DNA of 17,852 nt from Burkholderiaceae bacterium (GTDB lineage Bacteria; Pseudomonadota; Gammaproteobacteria; Burkholderiales; Burkholderiaceae): the NCBI GenBank assembly GCA_030151165.1, contig JASLEM010000222.1:1-17852 (forward strand), in the 5' to 3' direction. Below the pieces are notes generated by a model that worked only from the letters and a program-made list of their open reading frames with translations, was not told the origin of the DNA and did not search any database. Both the position numbers and the translations under genes were made by a program. Below are positions 1-8,178 of the stretch, one piece after another; positions within the stretch are counted from its first letter, which is position 1; each line of letters opens with the position of its first letter.

Positions 1-32
1 GCGCCGCGCCCAAGGGCCCGCCGCCGCCACCC

Positions 33-1364
33 GTGACGCATATCGTGGCGCGATACGCCGCGACCGCCCCGATCGGCCAGATACCCCCTGCCGTACGCAA
101 GGAGGCGACGCGCACGCTGCTGAACTGGGTCGGCTGCGCGGTCGGCGGATCGCGCGAGGGCGCGCCTTCGCACGCGGTCGCGGCGCTCGCGCCGTTCTCG
201 GGGCCGGCGCAGGCCGGGCTGTTCGGCCGCACGGAGCGCCTCGATGCCTTGCACGCCGCACTCGTCAACGGCATCAGCTCGCACGTGCTGGACTACGACG
301 ACACCCACCTGAAGACCATCATCCACCCGGCCGGCCCCGTCGCGTCGGCGCTCACCGCGTTCGCGGAATACCGGCCCGTCTCCGGCGCCGAATTCATGAA
401 CGCGCTGGTGCTCGGCTGCGAGATCGAATGCCGCATGGGCAACTCGGTGTTCCCCGAGCACTACGCGATGGGCTGGCACATCACCGGCACCACCGGCGTG
501 TTCGGATCCGCGGTGGCGATCGGCCGCCTGCTGGGGCTCGACGAGCAGCGCATGGCGTGGGCGATCGGCATCGCGGCGTCGCAGCCCGTCGGCCTGAAGG
601 TGCAGTTCGGCTCCGACACCAAGAGCTTCCACCCCGGGCGCGCCGCGCAGAACGGCATGCTCGCCGCGCTGCTCGCGCAGCAGGGCTACACCGCGTCGGA
701 CGTCGCGCTCGAAGGCTTCGACGGCTGGGGCCAGGCCGTCAGCTCGCGCCGAAACTGGGCCGAGGTGACCGAGGGGCTGGGCACGCGCTACGAGACGGCG
801 CTCAACACGTACAAGCCGTTCGCGTGCGGCATCGTCGCGCACCCGGCGATCGACGCCGCGATCCAGCTGCGCGCCGCGAACAGGCTCGCGCCCGACCAGA
901 TCGCCGCGGTCGACCTGAAGGTGCACCCGCTCGTGCTCAACCTGATGGGCAAGATGGAGCCGCACACCGGGCTCGAAGGCAAGTTCAGCGTCGTGCATGC
1001 CGTGGCCGTGGCGCTCGTCACCGGCCGCGGCGGCGAGCAGGCCTTCACCGACGCCGCGGTCGCCGACCCGACCGTCGTCGCGGTGCGCAGGAAGGTCACC
1101 GCCACCATCGACCCCGCGATCAAGGCCGACCAGGTCGACATGACGGTCACGCTGGTCGACGGCCGCAAGCTGCACCTGTTCATCGAGCACGCCGTCGGCA
1201 GCCAGCTGCACCCGATGTCCGATGCGCAGCTCGAGGACAAGTTCAGCGGCCTGACGGAAGGCATCCTCTCGCCGGCGCGCAGCCGCGCGTTGATGGACCT
1301 GTGCTGGAAGGCCTGGGACCTGAAGGACGCCGGCGACATCCTGCGCGCGGGCACCGCCGCCTGA
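33..1364 (+). CDS. MmgE/PrpD family protein (2-methylcitrate dehydratase-like)
   Basis: A 443-residue protein of the MmgE/PrpD family, whose characterised members include 2-methylcitrate dehydratase and cis-aconitate decarboxylase. Family features seen: an N-terminal helical region, DYDDTH at residues 87-92 and HPAGPV at 98-103, both part of the conserved active-site core, then a long C-terminal mixed alpha/beta domain. The full length matches the family. The GTG at 33 is the first usable start, but the frame stays open to the window edge (a proline-rich stretch), so the true start could be upstream. No propionate-pathway gene (prpB, prpC, acnD) is visible beside it, so the substrate cannot be assigned. 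Many members outside prp operons act on other carboxylic acids. It converges on the phospholipase C gene, with 28 bases between the stop codons. The family is certain; the reaction is not. Confidence 0.9.
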   Translation: MTHIVARYAATAPIGQIPPAVRKEATRTLLNWVGCAVGGSREGAPSHAVAALAPFSGPAQAGLFGRTERLDALHAALVNGISSHVLDYDDTHLKTIIHPAGPVASALTAFAEYRPVSGAEFMNALVLGCEIECRMGNSVFPEHYAMGWHITGTTGVFGSAVAIGRLLGLDEQRMAWAIGIAASQPVGLKVQFGSDTKSFHPGRAAQNGMLAALLAQQGYTASDVALEGFDGWGQAVSSRRNWAEVTEGLGTRYETALNTYKPFACGIVAHPAIDAAIQLRAANRLAPDQIAAVDLKVHPLVLNLMGKMEPHTGLEGKFSVVHAVAVALVTGRGGEQAFTDAAVADPTVVAVRRKVTATIDPAIKADQVDMTVTLVDGRKLHLFIEHAVGSQLHPMSDAQLEDKFSGLTEGILSPARSRALMDLCWKAWDLKDAGDILRAGTAA

Positions 1365-1365
1365 G

Positions 1366-1393
1366 CCAGCGGCGGTGCGGGAGCCCGGCCGCT
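1366..1393. terminator. Possible bidirectional terminator hairpin between convergent genes
   Basis: AGCGGC at 1368-1373 pairs with GCCGCT at 1388-1393, and the loop holds a further CGGG/CCCG pairing. It fills the short gap between the converging mmgE/prpD-like and phospholipase C genes. There is no T-run on either side, so intrinsic termination is only a guess from position. Confidence 0.25.
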
Positions 1394-3498
1394 CAGCGCG
1401 TGCCGAGTGCCGGGTCGCTGACGCTCGGGCGGCCCGTCTCGATGCGGCCGGCCAGGCGGCGCAGGAACGCGGGGTTCTGTGCGCAGGTCACCGAGACGTC
1501 GTACCAGCCGAACGCCGCGCCGGCCGACACGACCTCCACCACGCGCGCGCCGGGCGCCAGCGTGTGCGTGCGCGCGCCGTCGTGCGAGTAGGCGTTGTGC
1601 GAGATCGTCAGCGTGACGGGCGTCGTGCCGTCGTTGCGCAGCTCCAGCGTGAGGCGGCCGCCCAGCGCGCCGTCGCAGCTCGCGCCCGCTTCCGGCGCGA
1701 TGCTGCGATGCGCGCTCGCCGCGGCCGCGTCGCCGCTGAAGCGCCGCACGAAGCCGTTCGGGCCGCTGACGACGACGTCGTAGCCGGCGGTGGCCGCCCA
1801 CGTGTCGGCGAGCTGCTTGCCGGCCTCGACCGTGTACGTGCGCGGCGCGTCGGCGCTGCCCGGCACGTTGACGAGGAAGGACGCGCCCGCGCGGCCGCCG
1901 TTGGCGAACGACAGGCCGAACTGGCGCTGCGCGACGTCGAGATGGCCCGTCACGTCGAACGCGTACGGCAAGGCGCGCGAACGGCGCATGCCGGGCTCCT
2001 GCTTCGGCAGGCGCTGGTCGGCCGGCGGCACCGGCACGACGCTGTCGTGGCGCAGCGCATCGGGCGGCACGTAGGCGCCGGTCGACGGCAGCCGTTGCAG
2101 GTCGCCGTCCGGGTCGGCGAAGTTGAAGGCCGAGGTCAGGTCGCCCGACACCACGCGGCGCCACGCCGGGATGTTGGACTCGTGCAGGCCCGGGTTCGAG
2201 CTGGCGAAGCGCTTCTCGATGAAGCGGATCAGCGAGGTGTGGTCGAACACCTGCGAGCAGACCCAGCCGCCCTTGGTCCACGGCGACACGATCGTCATCG
2301 GCACGCGCGCGCCCAGGCCGTAAGGGCCGGCCGGGTACGTCGAGTTGCCGGCGAACACCTCGTTCGTGACGGGCACGGTCGACAAGCCGCCCGCGCGCGA
2401 CTGCGGCGCGAACGGCGGCACGACGTGGTCGAAGAAGCCGTCGTTCTCGTCGAAGGTCACGAACAGCGCCGTCTTGCTCCACAGGTCGGCGTTCGAGGTC
2501 AGCACCTCCAGCACCTGCGACACATACCACGCACCGTAGTTGGCCGGCCAGTTCGGATGCTCGGAGTACGCCTCCGGCGCGACGATGTAGGAGACCTGCG
2601 GCAGCTTGCCGGCCTGCACATCCGCCTTCAGCAGGTCGAAGAACGACTGCGTCGGGTCGATCGCGACCTGCGTGCCGCGGCGCGCGCCTTCGTACAGCGG
2701 CGTGCCGGGCAGCGCGTTCTGGTACTGATGGAAGTACAGCAGCGAGTTGTCGCCGTAGTTGCCGATGTACGGGTTGGACGTCCAGCCCCAGAAGCCCGCG
2801 GCGTCGAGGCCCGTGCCCATGTCCTGGTACACCTTCCACGTGATGCCCGCAGCCTGCAGCTTCTCGGGGAACGTCGACCAGCCGTAGCCGGCCTCGGCGT
2901 TGTCGATGACCGGGCCGCCGCCGCTGCCGTCGTTGCCGACCCAGCCGGTCCACATGTTGTAGCGGTTCGGGTCGGTCGGGCCGAGCAGCGAGCAGTGGTA
3001 GGCGTCGCAGACGGTGAACGCGTCGGCGAGCGCGAAGTGGTACGGGATGTCGTCGCGCGTGAAGTGGGCCATCGTGTTGGAGCCCTTGGCCGGCACCCAC
3101 TGGTCGTAGCGGCCGCCGTTCCAGGCCTGGTGCGTGGTCGTCCAGTCGTGCGGCGTGCCTTCGAGGAACTGCAGGCCCAGGTTGGGCACGGCCGGGTGGA
3201 ACGGCAGCACGTCGCCCGCGGCGCTCGGCTGGTACCACACCGACTTGCCGCTCGGCAGCGTCGCCGGCCGCGGGTCGCCGAAGCCGCGCACGCCGCGCAA
3301 CGTGCCGAAGTAGTGGTCGAACGACCGGTTCTCCTGCATGAGGATGACGATGTGCTTGACGTCCTCGATCGTGCCCGTCTCGCGGTGCGCGGGGATCGAG
3401 AGCGCCTGGGCGATGCCGAGCGGCATCGCGCTCGCGCCCACGGCGGCGCCGGCGGTCGCGGCGGTCTTGAGGAATCGGCGGCGGTCTTGGTTGTCCAT
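1393..3498 (-). CDS. Phosphocholine-specific (non-haemolytic type) phospholipase C, Tat-exported
   Basis: A 701-residue secreted phospholipase C of the bacterial phosphoesterase/acid-phosphatase superfamily (PlcN/PlcH type), which cleaves phosphatidylcholine-like lipids to diacylglycerol and phosphocholine. The N-terminus has a twin-arginine signal, RRRFLK at residues 6-11, followed by an Ala/Gly-rich hydrophobic stretch ending near AQA (residues 30-32), so export of folded enzyme by Tat is expected. The catalytic domain shows ILMQENRSFDHYFG (about residues 52-65) and the metal-site motif DEND at 350-353. Two C-terminal DUF756-type beta domains follow at about 510-585 and 600-690, as is usual for the family. 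The ATG at 3498 was chosen because AGGA lies 8 bases upstream and because the Tat signal then sits at the terminus. The open frame runs 32 residues further upstream without family likeness. It probably has its own promoter, since 327 bases separate it from pepF. Whether it is haemolytic cannot be told from sequence. Confidence 0.93.
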   Translation of the reverse strand: MDNQDRRRFLKTAATAGAAVGASAMPLGIAQALSIPAHRETGTIEDVKHIVILMQENRSFDHYFGTLRGVRGFGDPRPATLPSGKSVWYQPSAAGDVLPFHPAVPNLGLQFLEGTPHDWTTTHQAWNGGRYDQWVPAKGSNTMAHFTRDDIPYHFALADAFTVCDAYHCSLLGPTDPNRYNMWTGWVGNDGSGGGPVIDNAEAGYGWSTFPEKLQAAGITWKVYQDMGTGLDAAGFWGWTSNPYIGNYGDNSLLYFHQYQNALPGTPLYEGARRGTQVAIDPTQSFFDLLKADVQAGKLPQVSYIVAPEAYSEHPNWPANYGAWYVSQVLEVLTSNADLWSKTALFVTFDENDGFFDHVVPPFAPQSRAGGLSTVPVTNEVFAGNSTYPAGPYGLGARVPMTIVSPWTKGGWVCSQVFDHTSLIRFIEKRFASSNPGLHESNIPAWRRVVSGDLTSAFNFADPDGDLQRLPSTGAYVPPDALRHDSVVPVPPADQRLPKQEPGMRRSRALPYAFDVTGHLDVAQRQFGLSFANGGRAGASFLVNVPGSADAPRTYTVEAGKQLADTWAATAGYDVVVSGPNGFVRRFSGDAAAASAHRSIAPEAGASCDGALGGRLTLELRNDGTTPVTLTISHNAYSHDGARTHTLAPGARVVEVVSAGAAFGWYDVSVTCAQNPAFLRRLAGRIETGRPSVSDPALGTR

Positions 3499-3825
3499 GG
3501 TCTGCATCCTGACGTGGTTTGTTGTACGTGACGCGCCGCGGGCCGGGAAGCCGGCCGCGCGCGGTGCAGGCAATCTAGGAGCGGCACGTGACAACGCGAA
3601 GTCAGCCGCCCGTCACCACGCCACCGATACACGCGCTTACCGGCGTGCCCGCGCACGCCGTTCAACCCGCGTTCAGCATCCCCCGGTTTCCGCCGAGGCA
3701 TCGCGACCCGAGCGCCAGCCACGGTCGAGCAGCCGAAGCGGCGCGCGATCGGCTACGTCGGCGCCGACAGCCGGCGCCCGACGCGATGCGCGTGGCCCGG
3801 CCCCGCGCCGCGACCGGGTCGCCCG
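3499..3825. other. Intergenic region between pepF and phospholipase C genes
   Basis: This 327-base stretch should hold the phospholipase C promoter and leader, and the pepF 3' end. Two hairpins are visible. GGCCGG (3541-3546) with CCGGCC (3551-3556) around a 4-base loop lies in the phospholipase leader. GGCGCCG (3760-3766) with CGGCGCC (3772-3778) lies about 50 bases past the pepF stop, but no T-run follows it. I see no convincing sigma-70 promoter and no coding frame with sensible composition. Confidence 0.5.
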
Positions 3826-5628
3826 TCACGCGAAGGCGCGCTCCAGTTCGTCGACCAGCCCGCCCACGTAGGCCACGGCGTCGTGGATCGGGGCGGGCGT
3901 GCGCATGTCGATGCCCGCCAGCTGCATCAACGCGAGCGGCTTCAGCGTGCCCCCGGCGCGCAGCACCTGCAGCCAGCGTTCGACCGCGGGCGCGCCCTCG
4001 CGATCGACGATCCCGGCCATCGCCGTGGCCGCCACGAGGCCGACCGAATACGTGTAGGGGTACAGGCCCATGTAGTAGTGCGGCTGGCGCATCCAGGTCA
4101 TGCGCGCGCCGTCGTCGACCTCGAGCGCGTCGCCCCAGAACGCCTGCAGGATCTCGCCCTTGGTTCTGTTCAGCAGGATCGCCGTGACGGCCTGGCCGGT
4201 CTCCGCCATCGCGTACACCCGGCGCTGCAGCTCGGCCTCGAGCAGGTGCGTGACGAAGTTGTGGTGGTACGTGCCGAGCAGCTGCATGATCACGCTGCGC
4301 CGCGTGCGCGTGTCGTCGCTGCCGGCCAGGATGTGCCGCGCCAGCAGCATCTCGTGCATGATCGACGGCGCCTCGATGAAGGGCATCGACGGCCGGGTGT
4401 CGACGAAGCGCTGGTGCTTCATCGCGAGGCCGAAGTGTGCCGCATGCCCGAGCTCGTGCGCCAGCGTGAACACGCTGCGCGTCGTGCCGGCCCAGGTCAC
4501 GAGGATGTACGGATGCACGCCATGGGGCGACGAGCAGAACGCGCCGGTGGACTTGCCGACGTTGTCGGCGCGGTCGACCCAGCGCTGCGTCAGCGCCGTG
4601 CGCACGAAGTCCACGTAGGTGGCTCCCATCGGTGCCATCGAGGCGAGCAACGTCTCGCAGGCCTGTTCGTACGGGATGTGCGGCTCGAACTCGGCGTCCA
4701 GCGGCGCCTTGAGGTCGCAGTGGAGCAGGCGGTCGAGGCCCAGCACGCGGCGGCGCAGCCGCGCGTAGCGCTGCATGTGCGGCGCGATCGCCGTGCGCAG
4801 GGTGTCCAGCATGCCGGTGTAGAGCGCCTCGGGCACCTGGTGCGGTTGCAGCAGGTAAGCCTCCGTGCTGCGATAGCCGCGCATCCGCGCGATCGCGACG
4901 TTCTTCTTCACCTCGGTCGCGATCGTCGCCGCATACGTGTTGTTGTAGGCCGCGAGCCCCGCGCTGAACGATTGCCACGCGCCGCGCCGCACGCTGGTGT
5001 CCGCATGCGATTCGTAGCGGGTCTCGTACAGGCTGAACGAGTTCGGATGCGACGCGCCCGTCGCGTCGACGAACGGCGCGAACCGGAGGTCGCTCGCCTT
5101 CGAGCGTTGGTAGATCGTGTACGGCGCGCCGAGCACCTCGCCCAGCGACGCGAGCACGCCCTCGGCCTCGGCGCCCAGGCGGTGCGGGCGCGTCTCCAGC
5201 AGGCGCTCGAGCGGCACGCGATGCGCCGCCAGGCCGTCGTCCTCGGCGAGGAAGCGTTCGACAACGCCTGCCGGCAGCGCCAGCGTCTCGGAATCGACGA
5301 ACGCGACGCTCGCCCCCAGTCGCGCGGACAGCGCGTTCACCCGCGCCATGGCCGCCTGGTGGTCGGGGTTCGTGCCGTCCTGCGCGTTGCGAAGATAGGC
5401 GAACGTGCTCACGCGCATCAGCCGGACCTGCAGCGCTTCGGCCGCGTCGAGGCAGCGCGCCAGCGTGACGGCGGAGTCGCCCAGCCGTCCGCGGAACGGC
5501 TCGAGCGTGTCGCGTGCGGCGTCGAGCGCCACGAACTCGGCCTCCCACGCGGCTTCGGAGTCGAAGAGATCGCTCAGGTCCCAGGTCATGTCCAGGGGCA
5601 CTTCGGATCGCGTGAGGCGCTGTTGCAT
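3826..5628 (-). CDS. pepF: M3 family oligoendopeptidase F
   Basis: A 600-residue cytoplasmic zinc metallopeptidase that degrades short peptides. The zinc motif HELGH spans residues 391-395 (catalytic Glu392), and FIEAPS supplies the likely third ligand, Glu419. An N-terminal M3 helical domain begins with TWDLSDLF near residue 15, and length and domain order fit PepF of this family. Start ATG 5628 has a weak GAG six bases upstream. The gene lies 94 bases downstream of the HPP-CBS gene on the same strand, and a 6-bp hairpin (CACCAC 5690-5695 with GTGGTG 5703-5708) falls in that gap. Cotranscription is possible but not shown. There is no signal peptide. Exact peptide specificity is unknown. Confidence 0.93.
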   Translation of the reverse strand: MQQRLTRSEVPLDMTWDLSDLFDSEAAWEAEFVALDAARDTLEPFRGRLGDSAVTLARCLDAAEALQVRLMRVSTFAYLRNAQDGTNPDHQAAMARVNALSARLGASVAFVDSETLALPAGVVERFLAEDDGLAAHRVPLERLLETRPHRLGAEAEGVLASLGEVLGAPYTIYQRSKASDLRFAPFVDATGASHPNSFSLYETRYESHADTSVRRGAWQSFSAGLAAYNNTYAATIATEVKKNVAIARMRGYRSTEAYLLQPHQVPEALYTGMLDTLRTAIAPHMQRYARLRRRVLGLDRLLHCDLKAPLDAEFEPHIPYEQACETLLASMAPMGATYVDFVRTALTQRWVDRADNVGKSTGAFCSSPHGVHPYILVTWAGTTRSVFTLAHELGHAAHFGLAMKHQRFVDTRPSMPFIEAPSIMHEMLLARHILAGSDDTRTRRSVIMQLLGTYHHNFVTHLLEAELQRRVYAMAETGQAVTAILLNRTKGEILQAFWGDALEVDDGARMTWMRQPHYYMGLYPYTYSVGLVAATAMAGIVDREGAPAVERWLQVLRAGGTLKPLALMQLAGIDMRTPAPIHDAVAYVGGLVDELERAFA

Positions 5629-5722
5629 GTCGGCTCGTTCTGTCGAAGGGAAGGTCGCATCGCGCGCCGCTTCGGCAGGCGCGAGTTCGCACCACTTTAC
5701 AGGTGGTGGCCGGGCCCCCAGC

Positions 5723-6862
5723 TCATCCCGGCGCAGCGGCCGACCGCTCCAGCCCCGCCCTGAACAGGGCCGCGACCATGTCGGACTGCGTCACCATGCC
5801 GACCAGCCGGCGCTCGTCGTTCACGACGGGCAGGTGGTGCCGGCCGCCGTCCGAGAACGCGGACATCAGCTCGACGAGCTCCTGCCGCGGGCTCGCCGCG
5901 AGCACGTCGCGCGTCATGATGTCGCCGACCAGCCGGGACGTGTCGCCCGCGGCGCCCGCGGCGCCGGCGGCGAGCTCGTGGCCGACGAAGAAGTCGTGCA
6001 GCGTCACGATGCCCAGCAGCCGGTGCCGCCGGTCGACCACCGGCAGCGCCTTGACCGCGTGGTCGACGAGCCGTTGCCAGGCCTCGCGCGCCGGCGTCGA
6101 CGGCAGGACGCAGACGACGTCGCGCGACATCACGTCCTCGCACCGGATGCTGCCGAAGCGACGCTGCCACGCGCGGTTCTCCGCTTCGACGAACAGCGCC
6201 TCGAGGTCGTCCTGGCTCACGTCCAGCAGCTCGCCGCGGGCGCGCAGCGCGGCGCCGAGGTCGCCGCCGGTCGGGCCGAGGCGTGCGCTGGGGGGCGGGT
6301 CGCGCGTCTGGTGCGCGCTCGCCGGCGCCGCGGCCTGGTGCGGGTAGCGGCGCCGCGCGGAGACGTTGAACAGCAGCGCCGCCAGCAACAGCAGCAGCGA
6401 ATCGATCGCCACCGGCCAGAGCACGAAGCGATATCCCAGCGCGCGCACCGCCGGGCCGCCGAGCACCGCCGTGAGCGCCACCGCGCCGCTCGGCGGATGC
6501 AGGCAGCGCAGCGCGAACATCGCGCCGATCGCCAGCGAGGCCGCGAGGCTCGCGGCGAGCGCGAGGTCGTCGACCTGCGCGGCGCAGGTGACCCCGATCA
6601 GCGCGGAGACGAGGTTGCCGCCGATGATCGACCACGGCTGCGCCAGCGGGCTGGACGGCACCGCGAACAGCAGCACCGCCGACGCCCCCATCGGCGCGAT
6701 GAACCAGGGGTTGAGCCCGGACAGGATCCGCTGGCTCAGCCACGCCGCGCAGAACACGCCGAACAGCGCGCCGAGGCAGCTCAGCGCGATCTCCCGCCGC
6801 GACACGCTGACCGGCGCGGGGACGAAGCTCGCCAGCCAGCGGCGCAGGTGTTGGAGCGTCAT
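5723..6862 (-). CDS. HPP family membrane protein with C-terminal CBS-domain pair
   Basis: A 379-residue inner-membrane protein. The N-terminal half is an HPP domain with about four hydrophobic segments between residues 25 and 168. Its signatures are APMGASAVLLFAVPSSPLAQP (about 56-76) and the name-giving HPP at 122-124 in CLHPPSGAVALTAVLGG. A polar Pro/Ala-rich linker leads to two CBS domains at about 243-292 (EDVMSRDVV...) and 313-366 (GDIMTRDVL...), which usually sense adenine nucleotides. Plant and cyanobacterial HPP proteins have been linked to nitrite transport, but the role of the CBS-fused bacterial form is not settled. It lies 53 bases downstream of a marR gene on the same strand, so control by that regulator is a reasonable inference. 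The start at 6862 has no good Shine-Dalgarno sequence. Confidence 0.9.
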   Translation of the reverse strand: MTLQHLRRWLASFVPAPVSVSRREIALSCLGALFGVFCAAWLSQRILSGLNPWFIAPMGASAVLLFAVPSSPLAQPWSIIGGNLVSALIGVTCAAQVDDLALAASLAASLAIGAMFALRCLHPPSGAVALTAVLGGPAVRALGYRFVLWPVAIDSLLLLLAALLFNVSARRRYPHQAAAPASAHQTRDPPPSARLGPTGGDLGAALRARGELLDVSQDDLEALFVEAENRAWQRRFGSIRCEDVMSRDVVCVLPSTPAREAWQRLVDHAVKALPVVDRRHRLLGIVTLHDFFVGHELAAGAAGAAGDTSRLVGDIMTRDVLAASPRQELVELMSAFSDGGRHHLPVVNDERRLVGMVTQSDMVAALFRAGLERSAAAPG

Positions 6863-6915
6863 TCAGCGGGCCCGCGGATCGCGCGCCGGAGCGGTGGGAT
6901 CGTTCATGGCGGCTT

Positions 6916-7329
6916 CTATCGATTGATGGTCGGAATCGCGAACACGTTGCCCAGCGACTGCAGCTCCGTGCGGTGCAGTTCGGCGAGCTGGCGCAGCACG
7001 CGCTCGCCTTCGGGCAGCAGGTGGATCTCGACGCGGCGCTTGTCGACCTCGCTCGCGCGCCGTTCGACGAAGCCGCGCTCCTCGGTCCGCGTGATCAGCG
7101 CCACCACGCCGTGCGGCTTCGCCTGCAGCCGCTCCGCGAGCTCCCCCACCGTGGCGAACTCGCGACCCGGGTAGCCCTTGATGTGCAGCAGCAGCAGGTA
7201 CTGCAGCGGCGTGATGCCGAAGGTCTGCACGATGTCTTCGGAGAAGCGCTCGAAGCGGCGGATCTGGAACCGGAATTCGGACAGCGCCTCGAACTCGGGC
7301 TTGGCCAGTGGCTTGCGTTCGGGCTTCAT
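6916..7329 (-). CDS. MarR family winged-helix transcriptional regulator
   Basis: A 137-residue one-domain regulator. Residues from about 35 to 120 show the MarR fold: a QYLLLLHIKGYPGRE stretch (helix 2), VGELAERLQAKPHGVVALITRTEERG as the recognition helix-turn-helix, and a wing at RRASEVDKRRVEIHLLPEG with the conserved D-x-R pattern. The ATG at 7329 puts the usual short N-terminal helix first. The frame stays open for 172 more codons upstream, but that part has no family likeness and would cover the promoter. No strong ribosome binding site is visible. It is first in line upstream of the HPP-CBS gene and divergent from the OmpA-lipoprotein gene. A perfect palindrome 37 bases upstream suggests autoregulation. 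The ligand is unknown. Confidence 0.88.
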   Translation of the reverse strand: MKPERKPLAKPEFEALSEFRFQIRRFERFSEDIVQTFGITPLQYLLLLHIKGYPGREFATVGELAERLQAKPHGVVALITRTEERGFVERRASEVDKRRVEIHLLPEGERVLRQLAELHRTELQSLGNVFAIPTINR

Positions 7330-7365
7330 CGGACGACGGAAGGAACGGTTCGGATCCCGAATAAT

Positions 7366-7378
7366 ATCACGTCGTGAT
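7366..7378. promoter_or_regulatory. Palindromic operator candidate for the MarR regulator
   Basis: ATCACG-T-CGTGAT is a perfect 6+1+6 inverted repeat. It directly abuts the minus-strand hexamer TATTAT (7361-7366), a good -10 candidate for marR, so a bound dimer would block that promoter. No good -35 box lies at 17 bases. Size and placement fit MarR-type operators, but binding is inferred. Confidence 0.5.
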
Positions 7379-7572
7379 GCAATCGGCCGGCGCGCGGCAC
7401 CGCCCGGGCGGCTCGCCTGGCTCGACGGAATGCGCACGACTGCAGCCGCGGCGCGACACCCGTCGCCGAGTTGCGTGCGGTCGGTCACCGGCGCCCGCGG
7501 GCGCGGGGTGCAGCTCGACAGCCGCGCGCCTATCGTGCGCCTCGACCTCTCCACACTCGAGCCCCAGGGACC

Positions 7573-8178
7573 ATGCGCCTCCATCACGCCATCACCTTCG
7601 CCGCCGTCGCGGCGACCGTCGCCCTCGCCGGCTGCGCAAGCAAGCCGGCCCCGACCCCGCCCTACACCGGCCCCGTGCTGCAGATCGAACAGCTCGATCG
7701 CGGCGTCCAGATCACGTTGCCCAGCACCGTGCTGTTCAAGGTGGGCGACGCGTCGTTCAACGCGACGGAGTCCGGCCCGTACCTCGACCGCGTCGCCAGC
7801 CTGTTGACGCACAAGACCGACAAGAAGGTGTCCGTCGAAGGCCACACCGACTCGGACGGCTCCGCGGCGCTGAACGACACGCTGTCCAAGGCGCGCGCGC
7901 AGGCGATCGCGGACGCGCTGCGCGCGCGCGGCGTCGCGAGCGATCGCCTGTCGACCGTCGGCTACTCGTTCAACCGGCCGATCGCGTCGAACGCCACCGA
8001 GGACGGCAAGCGCCTGAACCGGCGCGTGGAGCTGATCGTGCTGGACGAGAAGGTCGCGACGCTGACGCAGGGCGAACCCGCCGGCGCGTTCGACTCGGCG
8101 TGGGCCCGGCTCAAGGACCTGGTCGACCGCGGCCTCGTGAAGCCGGTGGACGGTGCGGCTTCGGCGGCGACGCGATGA
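7573..8178 (+). CDS. OmpA-domain outer-membrane lipoprotein
   Basis: A 201-residue lipoprotein. The signal ends in the lipobox LAGC with Cys21 as the lipidated residue. After a Pro-rich linker and a short beta region, an OmpA C-terminal domain runs from about residue 45 to 158. It contains VEGHTDSDG (88-96), a TLSKARAQAIADAL helix and NRRVEL (149-154), the pattern that binds the diaminopimelate of peptidoglycan. It is therefore probably anchored in the outer membrane and tethered to the wall. A 40-residue tail follows the domain. The ATG at 7573 was chosen because it begins a clean lipoprotein signal and follows AGGGA, although the spacing is short. The stop overlaps the start of the patatin gene (ATGA), implying translational coupling. 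No convincing sigma-70 promoter was seen in the 243-base gap to marR. Confidence 0.9.
   Translation: MRLHHAITFAAVAATVALAGCASKPAPTPPYTGPVLQIEQLDRGVQITLPSTVLFKVGDASFNATESGPYLDRVASLLTHKTDKKVSVEGHTDSDGSAALNDTLSKARAQAIADALRARGVASDRLSTVGYSFNRPIASNATEDGKRLNRRVELIVLDEKVATLTQGEPAGAFDSAWARLKDLVDRGLVKPVDGAASAATR

Noticed and set aside
788..3238. Long minus-strand open frame overlapping phospholipase C and the mmgE/prpD-like gene
   Set aside because: Arg/Ala/Pro-rich low-complexity translation in a different frame of the phospholipase gene, typical of a high-GC shadow; no domain seen.
1375..3531. Plus-strand open frame of 718 codons antisense to phospholipase C
   Set aside because: Arg/Val/Ala-rich antisense shadow of a gene with clear catalytic motifs and Tat signal.
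3883..5763. Plus-strand open frame antisense to pepF
   Set aside because: Composition is Arg/His/Val-rich with no motif; pepF on the other strand has HELGH and full family length.
7491..7504. GCGCCCGCGGGCGC palindrome upstream of the lipoprotein gene
   Set aside because: Perfect but made only of G and C, so expected by chance in DNA of this composition; not placed on a promoter.
7374..8174. Apparent long N-terminal extension of the patatin protein
   Set aside because: Low-complexity Arg-rich translation of the lipoprotein gene in another frame; a signal-like start exists at 8175.
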